Source: Pogostemon cablin
Taxonomy: Eukaryota > Streptophyta > Magnoliopsida > Lamiales > Lamiaceae
Length of the DNA stretch: 64,000 bases
Reading direction: 5' to 3'
NCBI GenBank assembly: GCA_023678885.1
Contig: CM042970.1
Span: 3,016,355 to 3,080,354 of the forward strand
Each line of letters opens with the position of its first letter. Position 1 is the first letter of the stretch. A program made the translations under genes and the position numbers. The notes under the pieces were generated by a model. That model made no database searches. It saw only the letters and a list, made by a program, of their open reading frames with translations, and had not been told where the DNA came from. This document shows positions 1 to 11,439 of this stretch, piece by piece.

Positions 1-1859
1 TCTCAAACCAACAATCAAATACATCCTCCACTCGTTGAAGAACACCAAATTTTTTACCACGACTTGAAGGGATTGTAATATGATCAATATTGTGTCTATG
101 CAAGTCTGTTACCCTCTCACCAGAAAGTTTTTCCAGTTTCTCAATGGAATCCATAACAACAATTTCTTCACCATCTTCACTAATCCATAAAGGAAGTGGA
201 GTGCCCCAAAACCTGCTTCGACTGACAGCCCAATCTCTAGCGTTCTCCAGCCAATTATGAAATCGTTTTTCCTTCACAAAATCAGGCACCCAGTAAGTCT
301 GTTTGTTGTTCTCAAGCAATTGATCTTTAATCTTTTCCACAGCCACAAACCAGCTGGGTACTGCTCGGTAGATGAGGGGAGTATCAGATCTCCAACAAAA
401 AGGATAATTATGTGTAAAGCTCCCAGATTTGACAAGCCTGCCTTTCTCTTTCACAGCTTGGATAATATCTTTATCTGCATCTTTGACATAACGCCCCTCA
501 AAATCAACAACTCTCTCAGTGAAACATCCATCATCATCCACAGCTACAACCAGGTTTTCCCCTTTGGTAATTATGCCATTCGCCATGCAAACACGGTAAT
601 CATCTTCACCAAATGCAGGAGCACAGTGAACAATTCCAGTACCACTGTCATCAGTTACATAGTCATCTGAAACAACTTTAAATGCCACATCAGTAAAGTC
701 CTTGAAGTAATCAAACAATGGGACATACTTCTTTCCCACAAGTGATGCCCCACTGAACTTATCCAAAATTTCATACGTATCAACATTCTTAGCTTTGCCA
801 CCGGATAACTTGGCTCCATCACCCTTCTTCTCCTTCTCAACAGGAAGCTGGGACGAACGAGACTCAGCAACCACAAAGACTTTCCCGTCAAACTTGTTTC
901 GAACCTTCAGATAAACAAAATTGGCATTGACACAGAGTGCAAGATTGCTGGGCAAGGTCCAAGGTGTTGTGGTCCATGCAACAAAAGATGCACCATCTGG
1001 ATCATCAACAATGGGAAATGCTACCATTATTTCAGGGTCAGGAACCTCCCTGTAGTTGGAATTGGCTTCAAAATTGGATAACGGTGTTTTACAACCTGTA
1101 CTGTATGGCATAACCTGCAAAATTAACATATGCAAAGGCCAATTCAAGAGCAGTAGATAACTCAATTTGAAATTCAAATTCTTATCACTTTCATAATACC
1201 TTCCAGCAAAACAACAAGCAAGAAGTAAACAGCTTCAAATTTGAAAACAAATAATGGATTCAACCAAAATGATAAAATCAACTTGATTCAATAATATATA
1301 TCCCAAAGTTAAGAGCATGACATACCTTGAAGCCTCGATAGACAAGACCTTTCTCAAACAGCTGAGCAAACACCCACCACACAGACTCCATGAAATTCAA
1401 ATCCATGGTCTTATAATCGTTCCTGAAATCAATCCATCTTCCCATTCTAATCACAGTCTGCTCCCACTCACCCACGTACCTCTGCACAATCCCCCTACAC
1501 TCTTCGTTATAATTTGCAATACCCATCCTAAGCACATCCTCCTTGGTTCTGATCCCCAATGTGACATCAATCTCATGCTCCACGGGTAATCCATGGCAAT
1601 CCCATCCGAATCTTCGGGTGACGTGATGACCAGTCATCGACTGATAGCGAGTAACGATGTCTTTAATAGTACCGGCCAGAATGTGGCCATAATGAGGAAG
1701 GCCGGTGGCGAACGGCGGTCCATCGTAGAAGACGTACTCGGGATACTGTTTAGTCCTCTCAAGCTGGGTTTTGAAGGCGTCGGTTTCGTCCCACCATGCG
1801 AGGATCTTTTCCTCTTGAGCAGGAAAGGAGAAGTCCTTGCCTTCGCAAACGTCCTCCAT
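1..1859 (-). CDS. Isoleucyl-tRNA synthetase, cytosolic (5' part, runs off the left edge)
   Basis: Class I aminoacyl-tRNA synthetase that charges tRNA-Ile for cytosolic translation. Exon 1 is 1859-1326 (178 codons, starting MEDVCEGKDF). It carries the HIGH-type ATP-binding motif as HYGH at residues 56-59, followed by the conserved WDCHGLPVEHEID stretch. A GTATG donor lies at 1325-1321. The acceptor CAG abuts exon 2 at 1114, which reads on as VMPYSTGCKTPLSNFEAN and stays open to base 1 without a stop, ending in VEDVFDCWFE. This covers about 549 of the roughly 1,150-1,200 residues usual for eukaryotic IleRS; the KMSKS loop and anticodon-binding domain lie outside the window. No transit peptide is seen before the catalytic fold, so the cytosolic form is favoured over the organellar one. 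The family assignment is secure; the exon 2 boundary rests on splice consensus and reading frame. Confidence 0.95.
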
Positions 1860-1977
1860 GGATATGTGATCGGCGGCCGTCGTATGGTAGTTACTAGGGT
1901 TTTGGAGAGTGGCAGCCTAAACTATAAATGTGGGCAGTTTGTTTCGCGAAAATAAAAAAGAAGAATATAGTATTCTT

Positions 1978-2700
1978 TTAAGTAGCATTGACTTCTTAGA
2001 TAATAGGGATATATTTACTATATTTAAATCTAAACATAAATTTTTAAAATATTCGATATTATTATAATTTTTTTTAATATTTACTTAATTGATTTGAATT
2101 AATTATTTTAAAATATTATTATATTTTAATCTAATATGTTTATTTGTAGTTAAAGTAGATAAATAATAAATTATATTATAACATTCTAAAATTATATTTT
2201 AATTCATCATTTATCATATTTTAGAAAACATATTTGAACAATCAGTAAATATACTTTATTTATATAACAAACATACTTTAACACATTTTACAAGACAGTT
2301 TTTTTCAATAGTATATTAGATTTTTTATGTTTATAAATTAATTTTGAGGGAATCTTGATGAGACCGTCTAACTAATCCTTGTATAAGACGAATTATCCAT
2401 AAAAATATATACTCCATATATTTCAAATTTAATTTAAAAAATAATAAAAATAAGAGCTCTATTTGATTACAAGGAATGAAAAGGGATGGCTATTGAAAAT
2501 TTTCTTTTCTCTTTGAGAGAATTGAGTATTAAAACATGATGAGATGGATTAGGGTACAATTAGGGTACCAATTGGTACATCCTTGTCCCCACTCTTCTTA
2601 ATTAATTTATGTTCCTTTATTAATGTTGTGTTTTATTTTATTTTTAAATTTATTTTATTTAAATGACTATTATACCCTAAACCCTAAACTCTAAACCTAT
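1978..2700. other. AT-rich intergenic DNA upstream of IleRS
   Basis: No gene is seen. The stretch contains phrases such as GAGACCGTCTAACTAATCC near 2360 that recur in variant form near 4640 and 51300-51550. It probably derives from an old dispersed repeat. Confidence 0.4.
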
Positions 2701-2924
2701 GGATAAATTATACCCTAAACCATAAGGGTAAAATTACAATTATACCCTAAACCCTAAGGATAAATTATACTCTAAACCACAAGGGTAAAAGTACAATTAT
2801 ATCTTAAACCCTAGGGTTAAATTATACCCTAAAGCACAAGGGTAAAATTATAATTATACCCTGAACACTAGGGATAAATTATACCCTAAATCACAAGGGT
2901 AAAATTACAATTATATCTCTAAAA
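2675..2924. repeat. 57-bp minisatellite with telomere-like CCCTAAA cores
   Basis: About four head-to-tail copies of a 57-bp unit begin at 2701, 2758, 2815 and 2872, with a partial copy before them. Each unit contains ATTATACCCTAAACC and CAAGGGTAAAATTACAATT. The CCCTAAA core matches the plant telomere repeat in sequence, but the repeat period is 57 and not 7, so this is an interstitial minisatellite and not a telomere. Copies differ at several bases, so it is not recent. Confidence 0.85.
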
Positions 2925-3884
2925 TTAAATAAATAAAAAACAAAAAAAATGAAAAAAAAAAGTAACAGCCACAATAAAAAAAAGAGGAATACACACATTG
3001 AAGATGAAGGATGGAGCTTGTACATTTTGGAATTGATAGGACAGTTGTATTCTAGTCTTTGTCAAATATGATTTACTCATTCCTTCCGCGGGCAAAGTAT
3101 ACATTGTCATTTTCGGTGTGTGATATATACTTATATTTCTCTTTTTAAATATATGGATCCACACACATTATTGATATAATTTATATATGAGATTCACATA
3201 TTCCAATAATACAATTACCCATCACACATTAAATAATAATATTCGAATTGATATCTCGTACACTCGGGTGCACACATGCATCCATATGTGTATAAAATTT
3301 TATTCAATAGTGTATAGTATATGTTTCTTAATAATTATATAGTGTTTTTAAATTTAATTTTCATTATAAAATCTAATAAAAAATTCATTAACAAAGTACA
3401 TACAATTTTATTCATTGGTGTGTAGTATTATATTTTTATTCATAAAAGTGTGGAGTATACGTTTTTTAAAGTGAGTATACGATCCACCTGGGTCCATTGA
3501 ATAATTAACCATTATACTCTTTAGTACACGTATAAAAAGTAAATGTGTACCTATCACGGAGGAAGTATTATTTTATCTTAAACATAAGCCTTTTTCAAAT
3601 TCTATTCAATATACTAATTGAGAGTTTCTTTTTATTTTAATATTTCAATGTATAGAGAATAATTATATTAATGTTGGGAGCGAAAGAGTATCAAATATTT
3701 TAAAATTATTTGTAATATAAATATATATTAAATCCTTATTTTTATATATAAAAATTTAAAAATAATTTTAAATATAAAAAGTAATAACGTTTGATTTGAC
3801 AGGGGAGATAAAACTGTTAAAAAATCAGAAATGCAGCATAGGCGCCATTTCTAGTGGGGTTTCTACTTATTCTATTACACATAC
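2925..3884. other. AT-rich intergenic DNA
   Basis: No gene is supported. The short open frame at 2925-3164 (minus) has no recognisable domain. Scattered phrases resemble decayed MITE ends. Confidence 0.4.
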
Positions 3885-3890
3885 ATGCAA

Positions 3891-4521
3891 ATAGGGTTGT
3901 AAATAAATTAAATAATTCGAATTCGATTTGATATTTGAATTCAAATATCAATATTCGAATTCAAAAAATTTGAATACGAATGCGAATGTGAATAATTATT
4001 TTAGTTCGAATAATATTCTAATCGAATATGATTCGTAAGATATTCGATTCGAATATTCGCGAATATATTCGAATAATAATATAAACTATATATATATATA
4101 TTAAATATTATATTATATTTTATAAATATAAATAAATATATATATTATCTAATTTGTTACTATTTTAAATTAAAGAAGAAAAGAAATATTTTTATATATA
4201 TCATGTGAATTATATTTAATTATAATTTTAATTTAATAATTTAATAGTAGATTTATTTAGTGAGTATTTTCTTTTTAAATTTATTAATAGTACAAGAAAT
4301 TTTAAAAAAAATTATTTAAAAAAAATGAATTAACAATTTCGAATCGAATTAAATGTTCAAATTCGAATACTCAAATATATTCAAATAGTTCGTTTATTAC
4401 TTTCGAATCGAGTACGAATCTGATTTCGAATTTGATTAGTAATCGAATACAAATACTTGAATACTTAATTAAATATCATTCAAATAGTTTAGTATTCGAT
4501 TCGATTCGTTTACAACCCTAT
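3891..4521. mobile_element. 631-bp foldback/MITE-like element, rich in TTCGAAT
   Basis: The left end ATAGGGTTGTAAA is the exact reverse complement of the right end TTTACAACCCTAT. The bases ATGCAA flank both ends (3885-3890 and 4522-4527) as a likely target duplication; outside it the match extends partly (AT). The interior is packed with TTCGAAT/ATTCGAA motifs, so the two halves can fold on each other. No coding capacity is seen. It is a non-autonomous DNA transposon; the superfamily is undecided because the duplication could be 6-8 bp. Confidence 0.75.
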
Positions 4522-4734
4522 ATGCAAATTCTATATTTTGTTAAATAAAAATAAAACTACTACTATAATTTATTAAATAAGTACTATATTTTATCCATAA
4601 CGAACATACTTTAATATTAGGTCAATCCGTTCCACATAATTACCGTCTCACAAGAGACTTTATCTAAAAAAAAGTGTTGGTAGATATTGAAGATTGAATT
4701 TTGTGTAATTTTTAATTTATCCCTTAAAAAAAAT

Positions 4735-4870
4735 GGCAAAAACTTTTGTGCCCCCGGGACACACCATGCTCCCATGAGAACACAAGAATTTAAGATTGTT
4801 ATGTTCCCATGAATTTAAAATTCTTGTGTTCCCATACAAGTATGGTATGTCCGAAGACATATGAGACCAA
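4735..4870. mobile_element. Small foldback repeat related to the GGCAAAAACT MITE family
   Basis: It begins GGCAAAAACTTTTGTGCC, as does the element at 48139. Arms around 4752-4787 and 4819-4853 (GGACACACCATG against CATGGTATGTCC-like) are largely complementary, giving a long imperfect hairpin. The far end is eroded and no target duplication was found. Confidence 0.5.
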
Positions 4871-5898
4871 CTAAATAAAATTTAAAAATTGTTTACATAT
4901 TTTCGAATTGAATTAGAAGGAAACCCTCAAATAATAAGAGTTATAAATTTTCGAATTCCAATAATTAAATACATGAATAATTTGAATAATATTATTGAAT
5001 CGAATACGAATCAATTTTAAAATTCCACTAATAAGCGAATACGAATATTTAGTCAAATAAATTCGAATATAGCACTCAACTAGATTACACTCCTAGTTAC
5101 AATCATAGCAATGGGATTAGCAACTTTCCTTGTTTTAAGAAATATAAATAGTTCAAAGAGTAGTGCTCATATTGATTGCAAAATCTACAAATACATCCTC
5201 AGTTTATCTACGCAACTCCGATATTTAACATTCAACCCTAACTTTCAAAATCATACTGATCATATATTATTAGGTGATCAACTAAACAATTATGGCATGA
5301 TATTATAATTCTAGAATTTGATTTATACAACTTGGATGCACCCATCATTCATACCTTTTAATCAAAATCACAAATTCAACAAATTAGAACAGATCAGCTC
5401 ATAGTTACACATATGGGAATTAACTAAAGCTTGTTGACACACCAACTCTCCCAAACAAGATAACTTATACGCTACTATTGAAATAATACTTGATCTCATC
5501 GTCTCGTTTCTTCACAAAACATGATCGTCGCCCCTTCCTCGTCTTCTTAGAATAAACAAACAATCAAACACGATCATATGAGATATTATTCACCATTTTC
5601 AGTAGAATCTCATGGTCACCATATCTAATAATCTCACTTCACAAGTATATACACTAGACACAAAACTTATGAGACATTTTACACTAGTGTGGACTTTAAT
5701 GATTCCTTAATTGAACAGATCCACTGCTCGTGCTGAGAAGCCTGAAGTTGCAAATCATCAAGCTTCGTAAAAGCTTATAATTTTACAACCACATTCACAA
5801 TAGCAAGAATATACCAATTCAGTGTTGACATTAATTTCACCTTATCGGTCCTATGCATCAAACCAAAGCACGTCCTCCTCTGGAAACGTGTACAGAAA

Positions 5899-6011
5899 AT
5901 TCACACCGGGGATTTTCATATATGAACCCACCTGCATGCTTTACATGAGCTGTACTCTTTGCAATATATGCTTGTAATGTGGGTTTGTATAGTAAAAAAT
6001 GGGGTGTGAAT
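5899..6011. other. miRNA-like hairpin (33-nt arms, 47-nt loop)
   Basis: Arms 5899-5931 and 5979-6011 are reverse complements at 24 of 33 positions plus two G-U pairs on the plus strand, with perfect ends (ATTCACACC with GGTGTGAAT, AACCCAC with GTGGGTT). The arm is longer than expected by chance and miRNA-like in size, but neither arm matches a conserved plant miRNA that I know. It could equally be a MITE remnant. Confidence 0.4.
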
Positions 6012-6514
6012 ATGAACTACCCCTGGAAAATTCAAATCTTTAAATAGTAACCTGTATACATGAGGAGAGAGTCTCTAGCTCGCTCCCTCTGTCAGTTCAT
6101 GGCATCAGCAGAAGAGGGAGGGAGAATTGTATATCAGCATTCAACGTCCATTTCAAAGCTCGGATAAGAGAGAGCTAACTTTAACTAGTTCTCTTGCTTC
6201 ACACATGATATGAGCAGAGAGAAACCCTTGTATCACAGAATGTCACCTCCTGCTCTGCATTTAGCCATATAGTACACGGAATATGTTTTAAAACTATAGA
6301 ATTAGACTTTATAAGAGAATGTTTGACAAACATATAATATTTAATAGGCACATATAACATTCAAAATATCATGATGCATTTACCATAAGCTTTAAGAGTA
6401 TTTTTCTTTTTTAAATTTGACCTCTTACTTTACCCCTAGTTTTAGGTATTATTATAGTGCAGACAAGATAAATTCTTCTTAACCAACAATTGGTCCACTT
6501 ACTGAGCTGAAATA

Positions 6515-6761
6515 CATTCCAAATTTGAAGTACCTCATTCCAAAATCTAACTGTTTCTTCCCCTAATGCAGCCACTATTGTCCAAGAAATATAAACTTAC
6601 ACGTGTCCTTAAATGTTTAGTAAGATTGCATATCAGTAATTCCAAAACCATATGGACAAAATTTAACGTCCTTGAGCTGCGAAAGGCATGCATGATGCAT
6701 GATACCTGACCATCAGGTAACATTGCCAAGTACGGAAACAATGCTCAGTTAGATTACTAAC
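6515..6761 (-). pseudogene. Broken copy of FZR/CCS52 exons 8 and 9
   Basis: Read on the minus strand, 6761-6706 matches exon 8 of the intact gene at 20709-20771 (ends LAMLPDGQ, followed by GTATC as in the gene) but is 7 bp shorter, which breaks the frame. After an intron-like gap, about 6582-6515 matches exon 9 (TIVAALGEETVRFWN, against TVVTGAGDETLRFWN). Retention of the intron position shows a DNA-level duplication, not a processed transcript. The other exons were not found nearby. It lies on the same strand as the parent-like gene, about 14 kb away. Confidence 0.8.
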
Positions 6762-7115
6762 CTACTGAAAACACGAAACGAAGTGACGTAATCTCTCTTA
6801 ATGATCCTGAAAAATAAAGAAATAAAGCATAAGCTAGTAGAATCCATCATTTACCTTGCCATAGTTGTAAACTCTTACATCACTACATCACTAAATAATT
6901 AAGAGAATAGCTCTGAGTGTGGAGTATTCCAACAGTAACACATCGTAACTCTAGGTTATATTATATACGGTCCTTAATGACAACGATTAGCTTAATTTTT
7001 AGAAGATTTACTTGCATGTACATTGCACAAGCCATGGCTTTTTGAATTCCCAATAAGTGTACAAGGTTCTTATGGCATGCCAGTGTCCAGTATTACATAG
7101 GTTATTTGTAGCAGT

Positions 7116-7342
7116 CTAGAAGCAAATGTGATGAACAGCAGTTGTATGATAAGATCGAATGATGGGAGTGCTGATTTTTGGAACCAACCATAATAGTTGC
7201 ATGAAATTTAGAATAGCCCATCCCATAAAATAAACCCAATAATCATTATTGCTACTTATAAAGAATGTATCAGCAAATATTAGGAAAGCTTTTATTAATG
7301 GAATTGCCATGGGTGTGCTGACTCCTAACCAACAGCTGAGTC
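7116..7342 (-). other. Unrecognised hydrophobic exon-like open frame
   Basis: On the minus strand an open frame runs through WLGVSTPMAIPLIKAFLIF and two further hydrophobic stretches (DYWVYFMGWAILNFMQLLW). A possible acceptor (GACTCAG) lies just upstream, near 7342. The composition suits one exon of a membrane protein, but I do not recognise the family and found no neighbouring exons. It may be a gene relic. Confidence 0.3.
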
Positions 7343-7901
7343 ATTCAATCATTTTCAGCTCTGTAAAATACAAAGCATGTAAAAACTGTCATAATGATAA
7401 ACATCAGAGATTACAACATCAGATTCAATGTAAAGTGATCCATTGAGATGAATAAAAGGAACAAATAATTTTTTTCCTATATACACATAAATAAACAACA
7501 TAATACACCTTGATAAATATCGAGCTTCTCACTCCATCCATTTTTTTTTACCAACTATAGTAGAATCCAAAAATTAAGTGTTGGAGAAAATAATACCTAG
7601 CCCTTCCAAAAAAAAAAAATTTCCAATCATTTCATATAAAGCATAGAGAAAACTTCAATGCATGCAAGGGATCGTGTACGCTAGGTTATAAAGATTCGTC
7701 AACACGAACTTTGAAATAATCCTTTAAACAGCCCTCCATGGATGAGAGAAGGGTATTAAAAGAGGACTTTATACGATGAATATATGTCATTCCACAAATC
7801 CAAGACTGAAGTTAAAGATGCCATAGCTGCCAAAGGAACAGTGTGTTTACCTTCTCAAATAGAATGCCTATACGCCAACCCAAGCTAGCACGTAAATCCG
7901 A
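7343..7901. other. Intergenic, 3' side of the F-box gene
   Basis: No gene is seen. This stretch probably includes the 3' untranslated region of the F-box gene, which is read towards it. Confidence 0.4.
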
Positions 7902-9020
7902 TCATACAGGAGCAAGAGACTCAATGAATTGGTAAGCGTCATGGTATCCAAACTGCAACCTACCCTCCTCATAAATACTCTGCGAGCTCAAATCACGAAG
8001 ATCATCAAACGCCCTCCGACAAAAATGATAACGCATAAGCATGCCAGGGACATGGAACACCAAAGATTGCTCTTTTCTATCTCCTCTAATTAAACCTAAG
8101 AAGCTAATTTTACTAGGAGTTACAACATCAAACCAAGCTGTGATACAATCAAATGCATTCAAGTGCCTCACTGACCAATCACCATTCGTTTCAGCGATCT
8201 CATGTATCGCCAAATAACTCATACGATTATCATGAGCTATGCGATGAACACGACCATACGTTTCCAAGAGGTAGAAAATCTTTAACTCTACTGATTGACG
8301 TCTGATACCAAAATCTTCAAGAGGTTGCTTTCGAAACTTAAGCTTTTCAATATCAAAACAGAAGACGCTACCATGATAAGACAGAGCATAAATGCAATTA
8401 TTCGAATACACCCAATCACGAAAAGGAGGAGGCATATCAGAATAAGCATGCTCATTGTGCCTCCATTCATGAGTTTCGGAATCATAAACTGAAATCTCAT
8501 AAAGGTTGCATGAATACTTGGTGAATCGCAAACAGACTACTTTGTAATTAAACGATTTGGAAGGATCAAAAGCTAGAAACAAACCCAATAAATACTCCCT
8601 CTTAGGAAGAAACAAATTCCTCGATTCTCCGGTGGTGGGATTGAAGACGTAGTAAACCTTTTCCGGATATCGACATTCGAGCAACAGGAGGCCGTTGCAG
8701 GATTGGCGGACATTGATTTGGGGAAATTTGAAATTGAAGGGTGCGAAGGTCTTACTTGTAGCATTGAAGTGGAAAAACTGCGACGGGGAGGCGCGGAGGA
8801 GGAAGGAGGTTTGCGGCCAGCGGTGGTGGAGCGTGTGGCGTTTGGAGAAGGAGGCGTCGGAAATTAGGGTTCGCCAGTGTTTGCTGACGGATTTGAATCT
8901 AACTAGGGATTTTGCAGGAAGGCGGATGAGGAGTTCCGATAGTATGTCGTGGTTGTCGGAAATCAGCTCGGCGGAGGTGGTGGAGAATGGCATTTCTCCG
9001 TTGATCTCTTTCTCTGCCAT
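7902..9020 (-). CDS. F-box protein with F-box-associated (FBA/kelch-like) domain
   Basis: A single-exon gene of 372 codons. F-box proteins are the substrate receptors of SCF ubiquitin ligases: the F-box binds SKP1 and the C-terminal part binds the target. The F-box lies at about residues 22-60 (ILSELLIRLPAKSLVRFKSV and then SKHWRTLISD). The FBA-type beta-propeller-like region follows, with the usual marks SCNGLLLL, FNPTTGESRNLFLP and GLFLAFDPSKSFNYKVVCL. Length is typical (350-420 residues) and there is no frame break. The start is the first ATG, 11 codons before the F-box region. The target is unknown; this family is large and fast-evolving in plants. Confidence 0.92.
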   Translation of the reverse strand: MAEKEINGEMPFSTTSAELISDNHDILSELLIRLPAKSLVRFKSVSKHWRTLISDASFSKRHTLHHRWPQTSFLLRASPSQFFHFNATSKTFAPFNFKFPQINVRQSCNGLLLLECRYPEKVYYVFNPTTGESRNLFLPKREYLLGLFLAFDPSKSFNYKVVCLRFTKYSCNLYEISVYDSETHEWRHNEHAYSDMPPPFRDWVYSNNCIYALSYHGSVFCFDIEKLKFRKQPLEDFGIRRQSVELKIFYLLETYGRVHRIAHDNRMSYLAIHEIAETNGDWSVRHLNAFDCITAWFDVVTPSKISFLGLIRGDRKEQSLVFHVPGMLMRYHFCRRAFDDLRDLSSQSIYEEGRLQFGYHDAYQFIESLAPV

Positions 9021-9155
9021 CTGAGTGTAGGGTTTCCAAAATCAAGCACTGCACACCACATTTTGTAAACAGTAATAACTAAATAAAGACCAACGAGTAA
9101 CGAGGTAAACTGTAATAACGAATTGGTGAGTGATTTTTTTTTTTAATTCTTTTTT

Positions 9156-9292
9156 GAGCGAGGCTCTTGTGACCGGAAATATCGTGACCTTTTACAATTT
9201 TCGTGACCCTCATATGTTAAAATAGAATATGGAGGGAGAGAGTTATATTCCCATTGGAACACGGCGTATCCCGAGGCGCATGAGTTTTTGCC
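9156..9292. mobile_element. 137-bp MULE-type MITE of the GGCAAAAACT family
   Basis: One end reads GAGCGAGGCTCTTGTG and the other ends AGTTTTTGCC, the same two termini as the element at 48139-48411 in the opposite orientation. The flanks 9147-9155 (TTCTTTTTT) and 9293-9301 (all T) agree at 8 of 9 bases, consistent with a 9-bp target duplication. It sits upstream of the F-box gene. Confidence 0.6.
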
Positions 9293-9792
9293 TTTTTTTT
9301 TTAAAAGCAAAGTGAAAAATATTTTCTTTCAAATTTTATTCGATTACATAGGGTGGTAATTTGAGTGAAAAATATTTTTATTAGATTACAAATGTATTTA
9401 TGCACCTTTTCTATTTTAAGGTGTTTCAAAGTATTTATAATTGATTTTATTAACAGTAAAAATATAATTCCTTTATTTTATCCATAAATTCTCATTTGTT
9501 TTTTTTTATATTTTATGTACTGTGGGTGTATTAGGAGGGCACGGGATGTCCTATAATATTTTAATGTGACATCTCCTATAACATTTTCTCATTGAATGAC
9601 ACGTGGTGCTGTTTGTTTGACACCTTTAGAGAAAGGAATGTGAATTAAAGAAATATACGAGTGTTTGGTCAACATTTTTCATTCCAATAAATAATAAAAT
9701 GATTCCATAAAACCAAGGAATCACCATTCCTCAAATTTGGGATGAATGACTTTCATTCCCTAGAAAATGCTACAATATTAGTGATTGTGGTG

Positions 9793-9793
<1 letters not shown>
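9293..9793. other. AT-rich intergenic DNA
   Basis: No gene is seen. The part around 9605-9780 (phrases GTTTGTTTGACACC and GTGTTTGGTCAAC, plus mirrored CATTCC/GGAATG words) looks like a decayed MITE. Confidence 0.35.

Positions 9794-9823
<30 letters not shown>
9794..9823. repeat. (TA)n microsatellite
   Basis: An uninterrupted run of about 15 TA dinucleotides. Confidence 0.9.
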
Positions 9824-9826
<3 letters not shown>

Positions 9827-9899
9827 GACAAAGATTAGAATAGGACCATCTTTTTTTCAAAACTCATACAATCGGACCTTCTAATGCAAATGGGTCAGA

Positions 9900-10960
9900 T
9901 TTGAATTTGATTTCTTTTTCACTTATTTCTCTCTTTTATTTTCCTTCCCTTTCCTCTTTCCTGCAGCATCTCATTTCGATGGCCGTCGCAATTTCGACTG
10001 GCTGCGGCATATGCCGTCGCTCACGTCAAGCCCACTGTTTGGGCTTCCTCTCGGAATTGGAGATATGTCATTCCTTGATCGTCGCCGTCCCTTATTCCTA
10101 TCTATCCACTGCCAGCGAGCTTCTTGCCAAGAGATTGGTCTATCAATGGCGGATCCCCTTACTTGGGATCTCGCCTATTCCGACGCTGAACATCCAGCCA
10201 TCGTATTCACATAAGTCTGCGCCTACTCCGGTGCAGATTGCTTCGGAAAGAGCCCACGTTGGCATCACTACTCACCATTGGAACGTGTTCACCGGCAGAA
10301 CTAGCGCAGCCTAGGGCTTTCCCATTTTCCTGCAGACTTCCACTGTCTAGGGCATGTTTCAATTCGCTGCCGCAACTAAAATTAGACACAAGCGGTGGTC
10401 CGCTCACTGGTGCGACCATCTCCGACGCTGGCTCGACTTCTTAACCAGACTAACCCATTTTGTGGAGGTCTAATTCAGCGACAAGCGCTGCCGGAGATCT
10501 CCCGTTATGCATACTTTTATATTGTTGAGGTTCTCCATAGTTTTGTGCACGATATGAAAGGGACAGTCTCAAACTCCCCTGTTCGTCCCTTGAAAGCGGC
10601 TCTTTAGGCTCTCCTTCGTTGGATTATGTTTGAAAGATTCATTTTGATTGTTCATAACAAGTGTTTGCTTGGGTTGCTACTGTTTCGTCTGACGACATCA
10701 AATTCTTTTGGTTTAATGGGCTCTGTATTCATTTGGTTGAATGATGTGAATGAGTCCTTTCTGGAAATTGACTGCAGGGCCCAAGTGATCAGGATCAATG
10801 TGTTAATGGAAATGGGTCGTGTCTCCCGAACTGAGTTCCTGACATCAGCTCCCCCGCCTCCCATTTTGATGAGCACCCATACGCCAACTGTGGACACACA
10901 ATCAATTGCTCAAGAAAGCCTGAAAATATGAATCGGGTAGGCCCGATCACTTGTCTTCAG
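9900..10960 (+). other. GC-richer block of unknown origin, possibly a gene or retroelement relic
   Basis: This kilobase is clearly richer in G and C than its surroundings. It opens with a pyrimidine-rich run ending in CTGCAG, and contains overlapping open frames at 9901-10314, 10395-10607 and 10626-10931 in different frames. None has a domain I recognise, and frame changes occur every few hundred bases, so it is probably decayed. Its last part (10681-10763) is repeated at 11440-11522. A pseudogene or a non-autonomous retroelement are both possible. Confidence 0.3.
10681..10763 (+). repeat. 83-bp direct repeat, copy 1
   Basis: Contains GACGACATCAAATT and AATGGGCTCTGTATTC. It matches 11440-11522 with about five differences and equal length. 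Confidence 0.85.
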
Positions 10961-11439
10961 AAAGGCGTTTTCATGGTGTATGCGTTTAGTCCAACTGTGT
11001 CAAAAAACACTAATAATTCAGTTGGAATTTTGAGCTGCTAATCCTCAACCTTACCTGGGCAATTCATCGAACAGACTGCATGCAATAATAAAGCTTACTT
11101 CTTTTTATGCGCTCACGTTGATTGAAAGCCTATAAAAGTAACTGTTGGATTAAAACCGAGTATCCAACACGATGATGAGATCAATTCTTGATCCATTCTT
11201 GTAAAAATATTAGACTATATTTCCAATTTATTATATATGATACTCTCTATTTCAAATAGTATTTTACTAACAAACATCTCATTTTCATCAATTTCATCAT
11301 TTTTATCAGTTCCACCATTTTTGCATTTTTTAGAAATGATGACACTGCATAATATTAATCACTTAATTAATAACTTTATTTCCCTATTTTCATTGATTTT
11401 CCAAAATAACTATACATGAAGGTACATCATTAAAAAAAT

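Noticed and set aside
1593..1955. Plus-strand 120-codon frame over IleRS exon 1
   Set aside because: It is the antisense shadow of the conserved synthetase exon.
2675..2924. A true telomere or recent telomere-repeat insertion
   Set aside because: The period is 57 bp and CCCTAAA never repeats head to tail more than twice.
6070..6130. Short hairpin CTCCCTCT...AGAGGGAG as a miR156/miR529-like gene
   Set aside because: The sequence differs from both miRNAs at many positions and the stem is only about 10 bp.
8695..9024. Plus-strand 109-codon frame over the F-box gene
   Set aside because: Antisense to a well-supported coding exon, with no domain of its own.
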